Source: Nitrosomonadales bacterium (GTDB lineage: Bacteria; Pseudomonadota; Gammaproteobacteria; Burkholderiales; Methylophilaceae). From it: a DNA stretch of 5,887 nucleotides. The stretch covers positions 1-5,887 of the forward strand of contig JABHXS010000168.1 of NCBI GenBank assembly GCA_018657165.1. The letters are read 5' to 3'. Made by a program: the position numbers and the translations under genes. The notes beneath the pieces are model-generated. The model worked only from the letters and a program-made list of their open reading frames with translations. It was not told the origin of the DNA and made no database searches. Position 1 is the first letter of the stretch. Every line of letters begins with the position of its first letter. This document shows positions 1-5,108 of this stretch, piece by piece.

Positions 1-838
1 CAAAATTGAAAGCTTGAGGGTTGAGTTATATGAGAAAATCAATCGTCTCGGCATAGGGGCACAAGGGTTAGGTGGGTTAACTACCGTCCTTGACGTTAAG
101 ATTAAAGATTATCCAACGCATGCAGCCTCACTTCCAGTGGCTATTATTCCTAATTGTGCAGCCAATAGACATATTCACTTTAAAATGACTGGTGATGGAC
201 CAGTTAAATTAAAACCGCCCAATCTTGAAGTATGGCCTAAGGCAGAATGGTCACCAAAAGAAACGAGCACAAGAATAAGCCTAGATACTTTGAAAAAAAA
301 GGATTTAGGGCGTTTTAAGCTCGGTCAAAATTTATTATTAAGCGGTAAAATTTTAACCGCTAGAGATGCTGCACATAAAAAACTCAAAGAATTAGTAGGC
401 AACAATCAACCATTGCCTGAGGGCTTAAATTTAAAGAATCGCTTTATCTATTATGTGGGTCCTGTTGCTCCTGTAGGGAATGAGGTCATTGGGCCCGCAG
501 GACCAACAACCTCATCTAGGATGGATAATTATTCATCCATAATGCTGGAAGATTATGGTGTTATTGGAATGATTGGAAAGGCTGAGAGAGGCAAAGAGGC
601 TTTAGAAAGCATTAAAAAAAATAAAGCAATTTATTTAATTGCTGTTGGCGGGGCAGCTTACCTTATTTCTCAAGCAATTAAATCATCAAAACTTGTCGCT
701 TTTCCTGAGCTAGGAATGGAGGCTATATATGAGTTCGAAGTTGAAGATATGCCAGTAACTCTGGCAGTAAATACAGATGGAGATTCTTTACATCAAGAAG
801 GTGCGAAAAAATGGTATGCAGCTTTAATGAAAGATTAA
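1..838 (+). CDS. fum: Fumarate hydratase class I, [4Fe-4S] type (C-terminal part, 5' end outside window)
   Basis: This enzyme catalyses the reversible hydration of fumarate to L-malate in the TCA cycle, in the cytoplasm, with an oxygen-sensitive [4Fe-4S] cluster. The frame is open at the left edge (codons from base 2 read KIESLRVELYEK), so the start lies outside and about 278 C-terminal residues are visible of a long-form family of roughly 500-550. Visible signatures are GIGAQGLGGLTTVLDVKI, then DYPTHAAS, then PNCAANRH, whose Cys (bases 155-157) matches the third cluster ligand of E. coli FumA and the Leishmania enzyme. GPTTSSRMD is followed 20 residues after its Arg by the Lys of GKAERG. The His, Thr, Arg and Lys of these motifs keep the spacing of the known active-site residues. 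The C-terminus (GMEAIYEFEVEDMPVTLAVN) is typical and complete, ending in TAA. It converges on glnD. The fumA/fumB sub-type cannot be decided. L(+)-tartrate dehydratase is a relative but fits less well. Confidence 0.95.
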   Translation, partial: KIESLRVELYEKINRLGIGAQGLGGLTTVLDVKIKDYPTHAASLPVAIIPNCAANRHIHFKMTGDGPVKLKPPNLEVWPKAEWSPKETSTRISLDTLKKKDLGRFKLGQNLLLSGKILTARDAAHKKLKELVGNNQPLPEGLNLKNRFIYYVGPVAPVGNEVIGPAGPTTSSRMDNYSSIMLEDYGVIGMIGKAERGKEALESIKKNKAIYLIAVGGAAYLISQAIKSSKLVAFPELGMEAIYEFEVEDMPVTLAVNTDGDSLHQEGAKKWYAALMKD

Positions 839-845
839 TACTGTT

Positions 846-3377
846 TTAAGCTAAGCGTTTCAGAATATTTTTTTTAAGTTTCTTTACAACATCCTTTTCT
901 ATTTTTTTTGAAGTGATAAGGAAGAAATCTTCAGCTCTTTTACCTAGGGTATTTATTCTTGCCTTGTCTATCTCAAGATCAAGCTGATTAATCTCACCAC
1001 TTATCATATTTAAAAGCCCAGGCCTTGAGTCAGTAATAATTTCCAATTCAAATTGCTTGTCATTAATAATCTTATTATTTATAACGGTAAGGATTTTATG
1101 GTGTTTAGCCTGTCGTGTTTTTTGTAAGGATAATTCTTTTCGTTTGTAGGTTGCAGGGATTAAAGTCGTTAAGCCTTGCTCAAGATATTGAAAAAGTTGG
1201 GTATAACTTTCATTTGTCGTGTTGTTATCCATGATATGAAAAATATCCAATGCATAGTTATGGGAAGTAGTGTAGATCTTAGCCTCTAGAATATCCAATT
1301 GATTTTCATAGAAAAAATGAGTTATTTTTTCAAATAAAAATGGTCGATTTTTAGAATAAATAAGGACTTCAATAAAACTTCCTTTATGATGGTGAATTCT
1401 AACTATTGGTATATGTGAATCTGTATGAGCCATTAGCAATCTTGTTTGCCAGGCAATTTCATTAGCATCAAACTTTATAAAGTAATTAATATCTAGCTTC
1501 TGCCAAAGTTCTTCATAGTGACCTTTTTCAATGGAATATTTAGATAGTATTTTTATGGCTAATTGTTTTCGATCATCAACCATTTCATCTGGTGATTTAT
1601 TTTGTTCATTTAATAATTTTTTTGTTGAAATATACAAATCATAAAGGAGGCTTGCTTTCCATTGGTTCCAAACATGTGGGCTAGTCCCCCTTATATCTGC
1701 AATGGTCAGTAGATATAATGCATCAAGGTATGTTTGGGAATTTACTAAGTCTTTAAACTCATGAATGACAAGGGGGTCTGATATATCACTTTTCTGTGCA
1801 ATTTGAGACATTTTAAGATGAGATTTAACCAGCCAAGCAATCAATTGTGTGTCGTCATTAGGCAGATTTATTTTTTTACAAAACTTCATTGCAATTCTAA
1901 ATCCTAGTTCAGAGTGATCTCCACCTCTGCCTTTAGCAATATCATGAAAAATTGCACCTAAATATAAAAGATAAGGTTTTTTAAATTTAAGAAAAATTTC
2001 ATGACATTCAGGAAATTCATGCTTTAAACTTACCTTGCTAAATCTTCTAATATTCTCAATAACATTGAGCGTATGTTCATCAACTGTATAGATGTGAAAT
2101 AAATCATGCTGCATCTGCGCTACAACTTTTCCAAATGCGGGTATAAAATTACCTAAAATATTACATTTATTCATAAGGCGTAAGGAGCGGTTCACCTTAT
2201 CACTTCCTGAGATAATATTGATGAATTTAGATTGATTTATTTTGTTATTTCTAAATTTTTCATCAATAGATGGCCCAAAGTTATTCAATGCTACTAATAG
2301 ATTCGCCCCGAAACCGAGAGTCTTTTTATATTTTTGGAAAAGTATAAAAGGCTCAAAAACATATTTGCCAATGATGGGAATATTTTTTTTATCTATATCT
2401 ATTAAATTGTTTGAGAAAATAAAAGGATATTGATTTTTGATTTGCTTAATTTTTGCATCTTTTGGATCAAGAATTTTAAGCATAATTTCATTTAATAATA
2501 TAATATAATTAACTGATTTATAATAACTTTTCATCAGAATCTCACTGGATTTTTTATTTTTATTTGCTTTGTGGCCTAATGCATCTGATAGCTTCGCTTG
2601 AACATCAAATGTCAGTCTATCATCAGTAGATTTTGATAAAATATGTAGGAGGATTCTGAGTTTATTAACCTTATTAGACGTTAATCTAATTTTTTTAAAT
2701 TGATCATCTGTTATTAGCTTTTTTTGGTTTAATTCTTGAAAGGTTTTGCCTTTGTTTTGACTTGTAGCAATCCACAGTATCATTTGTATATCCCTGAGAC
2801 CACCAGGGCTTTCTTTGATGTTGGGCTCGAGTTGGTAAGCTGAATCTTGGAACTTTCGATGGCGAAGCATTTGTTCTGTTATTTTTTCTTTAAAGAATTT
2901 TTTGACTTCAACGATTTTGTTAATTGTTGAATTAAATTTAGCATAAAGATTATGATTTCCATATACAATGCGCGCCTCAAGAAGATTGGTTGCTGTTGAG
3001 ATATCTGCATTAAATTCCTCCTTAACCTGCGAGAGATTTCTTACGCTATGCCCAATTTTTAGACCAATATCCCAGCACTTTGTAATGAATTGACTAATAA
3101 CTTCATCATCTCCTAACTCTTTTTCATCATGAAGAACTAGTAAATCAACATCTGAATAGGGGAATAACTCTTTTCTACCGTAGCCACCAACAGCAATGAG
3201 AGAATTTTTTTTTGAAATGTTACAGTCTAGCCAGAGTTTAATTAAAAGGCTATCAACAAGTTTAGTATGATTTTTTAAAAAAATTGAACTGTTATTTTTT
3301 TTTAAAAAACTATCACAGAGATTATGAAATTTATTTTGATAATTTTTTTTCTCAGTGGCGACAATTTTTGAGTGCAT
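846..3377 (-). CDS. glnD: Bifunctional [protein-PII] uridylyltransferase / uridylyl-removing enzyme GlnD
   Basis: GlnD is the cytoplasmic nitrogen sensor that uridylylates PII proteins when glutamine is low and removes UMP when glutamine is high, thereby steering glutamine synthetase adenylylation and NtrBC. The protein has 843 residues against about 890 in E. coli. Domains in order: a nucleotidyltransferase with GGYGRKELFPYSDVDLL at residues 64-80, where Asp76 and Asp78 are the expected metal ligands; the GlnD linker with ESPGGLRDIQMILW (189-202); an HD phosphohydrolase domain with DEHT (433-436), HDIAKGRGGDHSELG (478-492), SHLKMS (519-524) and ADIRGT (560-565); then two ACT domains at about 669-745 and 775-843. 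All catalytic motifs for both activities appear intact. The usual Asp of the ACT D-R-P-G-L turn is Asn677 in the first and Ser784 in the second. No Shine-Dalgarno precedes the ATG, which lies 7 bp after the map stop, so translational coupling is likely. The gene is rich in Lys, Asn and Ile codons and A/T runs, more so than its neighbours. Confidence 0.97.
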   Translation of the reverse strand: MHSKIVATEKKNYQNKFHNLCDSFLKKNNSSIFLKNHTKLVDSLLIKLWLDCNISKKNSLIAVGGYGRKELFPYSDVDLLVLHDEKELGDDEVISQFITKCWDIGLKIGHSVRNLSQVKEEFNADISTATNLLEARIVYGNHNLYAKFNSTINKIVEVKKFFKEKITEQMLRHRKFQDSAYQLEPNIKESPGGLRDIQMILWIATSQNKGKTFQELNQKKLITDDQFKKIRLTSNKVNKLRILLHILSKSTDDRLTFDVQAKLSDALGHKANKNKKSSEILMKSYYKSVNYIILLNEIMLKILDPKDAKIKQIKNQYPFIFSNNLIDIDKKNIPIIGKYVFEPFILFQKYKKTLGFGANLLVALNNFGPSIDEKFRNNKINQSKFINIISGSDKVNRSLRLMNKCNILGNFIPAFGKVVAQMQHDLFHIYTVDEHTLNVIENIRRFSKVSLKHEFPECHEIFLKFKKPYLLYLGAIFHDIAKGRGGDHSELGFRIAMKFCKKINLPNDDTQLIAWLVKSHLKMSQIAQKSDISDPLVIHEFKDLVNSQTYLDALYLLTIADIRGTSPHVWNQWKASLLYDLYISTKKLLNEQNKSPDEMVDDRKQLAIKILSKYSIEKGHYEELWQKLDINYFIKFDANEIAWQTRLLMAHTDSHIPIVRIHHHKGSFIEVLIYSKNRPFLFEKITHFFYENQLDILEAKIYTTSHNYALDIFHIMDNNTTNESYTQLFQYLEQGLTTLIPATYKRKELSLQKTRQAKHHKILTVINNKIINDKQFELEIITDSRPGLLNMISGEINQLDLEIDKARINTLGKRAEDFFLITSKKIEKDVVKKLKKNILKRLA

Positions 3378-3384
3378 GTTTAAG

Positions 3385-4179
3385 TTAATCTAAAAATGGT
3401 TCCGGTGTACCATCAGAAACAGTCAAGACTTCATAGCCTGAATCTGTTACCAAGATAGTATGCTCCCATTGAGCCGATAAGCTTCTATCCTTAGTGACGA
3501 CAGTCCACTTGTCTGGCAAAACTTTAATTTCTTTTTTTCCTGCATTTATCATTGGTTCGATAGTAAAAATCATACCCGCTTCGAGCTCAAGGCCTTCACC
3601 AGAAGCGCCGTAATGAAGCACCTGGGGTTCATCATGAAAGACTTTACCGATTCCATGACCACAAAATTCTCTGACTACGCTGTAAGAACTAGATTCAGCA
3701 TGATTTTGAATCGCATAACCTATATCACCAAGATAAGCCCCCGCTTTTACTTGCCTGATACCCAGCCACATAGACTGATAAGTCACCTCACAAAGCCGCC
3801 TTGCTTGAATAGAAGGCTCTCCAACAAAAAACATTCTACTTGTATCTCCATGATAACCATCTTTTATGACTGTAATATCTATATTGACGATATCTCCCTT
3901 TTTTAATATTTTTTTCCCAGGAATACCATGACATATTTGATTGTTAACCGATGTGCAAATTGATTTTGGGAAGGGGGTGTGTCCGGGAGGGGCGTAATTA
4001 AGGGGGGCGGGAATGGTGCCTTGCTCTTTGGCCATAAAATCATGACAAAGCTTATCAATTTTTTCAGTTGTGATGTTTGGTTTAATATAGGGCGTGATAA
4101 AATCCAGAACTTCCGATGCTAATTTTCCAGCCACTTTCATTTTCTTTATATCTTCTTGATTATTAATTGTTATTGGCAT
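3385..4179 (-). CDS. map: Methionine aminopeptidase, type I
   Basis: This enzyme removes the initiator methionine from nascent proteins when the second residue is small. It is a cytoplasmic, essential, two-metal 'pita-bread' hydrolase. The protein has 264 residues, the same length as E. coli MAP. The five metal ligands are all present at Asp101, Asp112, His175, Glu208 and Glu239, each exactly four positions later than the E. coli residues (97, 108, 171, 204, 235), and His84 corresponds to the catalytic His79. Motifs visible are NIDITVIKDGYHGDTSRMF, EFCGHGIG, TIEPM and SAQWEHT. The start MPITINNQEDIKKMKVAGKLA aligns with the E. coli N-terminus MAISIKTPEDIEKMRVAGRLA without a gap, which supports this ATG. 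The four-residue offset comes from a longer loop (APPGHTPFPKS, residues 63-73) that resembles betaproteobacterial enzymes. There is no N-terminal zinc-finger extension. It leads a presumed map-glnD unit, divergent from rpsB. Confidence 0.98.
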   Translation of the reverse strand: MPITINNQEDIKKMKVAGKLASEVLDFITPYIKPNITTEKIDKLCHDFMAKEQGTIPAPLNYAPPGHTPFPKSICTSVNNQICHGIPGKKILKKGDIVNIDITVIKDGYHGDTSRMFFVGEPSIQARRLCEVTYQSMWLGIRQVKAGAYLGDIGYAIQNHAESSSYSVVREFCGHGIGKVFHDEPQVLHYGASGEGLELEAGMIFTIEPMINAGKKEIKVLPDKWTVVTKDRSLSAQWEHTILVTDSGYEVLTVSDGTPEPFLD

Positions 4180-4184
4180 ATAAA

Positions 4185-4190
4185 ATTATA
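4185..4190 (-). promoter_or_regulatory. Putative -10 element of the map-glnD promoter, giving a leaderless transcript
   Basis: On the minus strand a perfect TATAAT reads from 4190 to 4185. Its last base is followed by only five bases (TTTAT) before the map ATG at 4179. A start site 6-8 bases past the hexamer would place +1 on or next to the A of the ATG, so the mRNA would be leaderless or nearly so. This fits the lack of any purine-rich Shine-Dalgarno before map. No good -35 is seen at 16-18 bp (the best candidate is TTAATC, 4212-4207). The region is very AT-rich, so a chance TATAAT is possible. Confidence 0.5.
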
Positions 4191-4219
4191 ATTATTTATT
4201 AAATTTGATTAATGAAATA

Positions 4220-4235
4220 TGTTATCATGTCGTCG
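4220..4235 (+). promoter_or_regulatory. Putative extended -10 promoter of rpsB-tsf
   Basis: TG-T-TATCAT at 4220-4228 matches the extended -10 consensus (TGN then five of six bases of TATAAT). It is followed by GTCGTCG (4229-4235), a GC-rich stretch standing out in AT-rich surroundings at the discriminator position. GC-rich discriminators are typical of promoters under growth-rate and stringent control, as expected for ribosomal protein genes. No convincing -35 lies 16-18 bp upstream, which an extended -10 can tolerate. The AT-rich tract at 4180-4206 could act as an UP element. Transcription would start near 4235, giving a leader of about 92 nt that includes the structured element at 4255-4320. 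Confidence 0.5.
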
Positions 4236-4254
4236 TTTTATTTTTAAAAATTTC

Positions 4255-4320
4255 CACTAAGTTTTTTTAAGGGTGCTTAGCATTTTTTAAACTTAGTGTA
4301 GTTAATAACCCTTAAAGGAG
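4255..4320 (+). promoter_or_regulatory. Structured rpsB mRNA leader, candidate pseudoknot overlapping the ribosome binding site
   Basis: CACTAAGTTT (4255-4264) and AAACTTAGTG (4289-4298) form a perfect 10-bp stem enclosing a 24-nt loop. Within the loop, TTTAAGGGT (4266-4274) is perfectly complementary over 9 bp to ACCCTTAAA (4308-4316), outside the hairpin and running into the AAAGGAG Shine-Dalgarno. The two helices cross, so they would form an H-type pseudoknot with loops of 1, 14 and 9 nt. Alternatively the loop can fold on itself (4269-4276 with 4280-4287, three of the eight pairs being G-U), extending the first hairpin and freeing the ribosome binding site. In E. coli, S2 represses rpsB-tsf through the rpsB leader, so an S2-binding autoregulatory element is a natural reading. 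The pairing is seen directly; the function is inferred. Confidence 0.6.
4314..4320 (+). promoter_or_regulatory. rpsB ribosome binding site
   Basis: AAAGGAG is a strong Shine-Dalgarno 6 nt before the rpsB ATG. Its first three A residues are the end of the 9-bp complement to the leader hairpin loop. The next four bases (4317-4320) could continue that pairing with T4262-T4265 through G-U and A-U pairs, at the cost of the top of the first stem. Confidence 0.85.
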
Positions 4321-4326
4321 AAAATT

Positions 4327-5085
4327 ATGTCTGTAACAATGAGGCAAATGCTTGAAGCTGGTGTTCACTTTGGACATCAAACCAGATACTGGGACCCAAA
4401 AATGGCACCTTACATTTTTGGCGACAGAAACAAAATCCACATAATCAATCTTGAAAAAACTCTTCCAATGTTTGAAGAGACAATGAAATATGTCAAAACA
4501 TTGGCCGCCAACAAAGGACGAATCCTTTTTGTTGCTACCAAAAGGCAAGCTAGAGAGATTATCAAAGAAGAGGCTATAAGAGCTGATTGTGCCTATGTAA
4601 ATCATCGTTGGCTTGGAGGCATGTTAACTAATTTCAAGACAGTTAAGCAGTCAATTAAGCGACTAAATGAATTACAACTTATGCTTGAAGATGGCAGTGT
4701 TGAAAAAATCACTAAGAAAGAAGCTTTAGGGATAAGAAAAGATTATGAGAAGTTAGAGAGATCCATAGGTGGAATTAAAAATATGAATTCATTGCCGGAT
4801 GCAATTTTTGTCATTGATGTAGGTTATGAGAGTGGTGCTGTTGTTGAGGCAACTAAACTTGGAATACCTATTATCGGAGTTGTCGATACAAATAATTCAA
4901 TTGATGACATTGCGTATGTTATTCCTGGTAATGATGACTCAAGTAGAGCTATAAGACTTTACGCAAGAGGAATTGCAGATGCAGTACTTGAAGGAAAAAA
5001 GAACGCGATTGATGATCTAGCAAAGATGGTTAAAGAAGATGATGCGGAAAAAGTTGAATCTAAATTAGAAAAAGATAGTGAATAA
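4327..5085 (+). CDS. rpsB: 30S ribosomal protein S2
   Basis: S2 is a late-assembling protein of the 30S subunit, near the head-body junction, and in E. coli its own translational repressor. The protein has 252 residues, normal for the family (about 240-260). Typical segments are MRQMLEAGVHFGHQTRYWDPKMAPYIF (5-31), NKIHIINLEKTL (35-46), the FVATKRQA block (68-75), HRWLGGMLTNFKTV (93-106), the helical coiled-coil insertion with KKEALGIRKDYEKLERSIGGI (130-150), PDAIFVID (157-164), GIPIIGVVDTN (179-189) and YVIPGNDDSSRAIRLYARGIADAVLEG (197-223). The C-terminal tail (about 228-252) is acidic and lysine-rich, as is usual and variable in S2. The start is fixed by a strong Shine-Dalgarno and alignment with the family N-terminus. 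tsf follows after 23 bp, the classic rpsB-tsf operon. Confidence 0.99.
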   Translation: MSVTMRQMLEAGVHFGHQTRYWDPKMAPYIFGDRNKIHIINLEKTLPMFEETMKYVKTLAANKGRILFVATKRQAREIIKEEAIRADCAYVNHRWLGGMLTNFKTVKQSIKRLNELQLMLEDGSVEKITKKEALGIRKDYEKLERSIGGIKNMNSLPDAIFVIDVGYESGAVVEATKLGIPIIGVVDTNNSIDDIAYVIPGNDDSSRAIRLYARGIADAVLEGKKNAIDDLAKMVKEDDAEKVESKLEKDSE

Positions 5086-5093
5086 CATTAATT

Positions 5094-5098
5094 AGGAG
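5094..5098 (+). promoter_or_regulatory. tsf ribosome binding site
   Basis: AGGAG lies in the 23-bp rpsB-tsf gap, 10 nt before the tsf ATG, a slightly long but workable spacing. The gap shows no promoter-like hexamer pair or hairpin, so tsf is most simply read as cotranscribed with rpsB. Confidence 0.75.
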
Positions 5099-5108
5099 TT
5101 TATAAGGT

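Noticed and set aside
14..16. TTG at 14 as the start of the fumarase gene
   Set aside because: The frame stays open to the left edge with family-like residues (KIES), and the first half of the enzyme, with two of the cluster cysteines, is absent, so the true start is outside the window.
2242..2433. Plus-strand open frame of 63 codons
   Set aside because: It lies wholly antisense inside glnD, has no recognisable family sequence and no ribosome binding site; it is explained as a shadow of an AT-rich coding strand.
3613..3906. Plus-strand open frame of 97 codons
   Set aside because: It is antisense to the well-conserved core of map, and its translation resembles no known family.
4205..4210. 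TTGATT as a -35 box for rpsB
   Set aside because: It is only 12 bp from the TATCAT hexamer, too short, and no -10-like hexamer lies 17 bp downstream of it.
4255..4298. The 10-bp inverted repeat as a transcription terminator or operator
   Set aside because: As a terminator it is AT-rich, is not followed by a U-run on the plus strand, and sits just before rpsB. As a protein-binding operator the 24-bp spacer is long, and the loop complementarity to the ribosome binding site fits an RNA element better.
4312..4605. Minus-strand open frame of 97 codons over the start of rpsB
   Set aside because: It is antisense to conserved S2 coding sequence, with no plausible translation signals.
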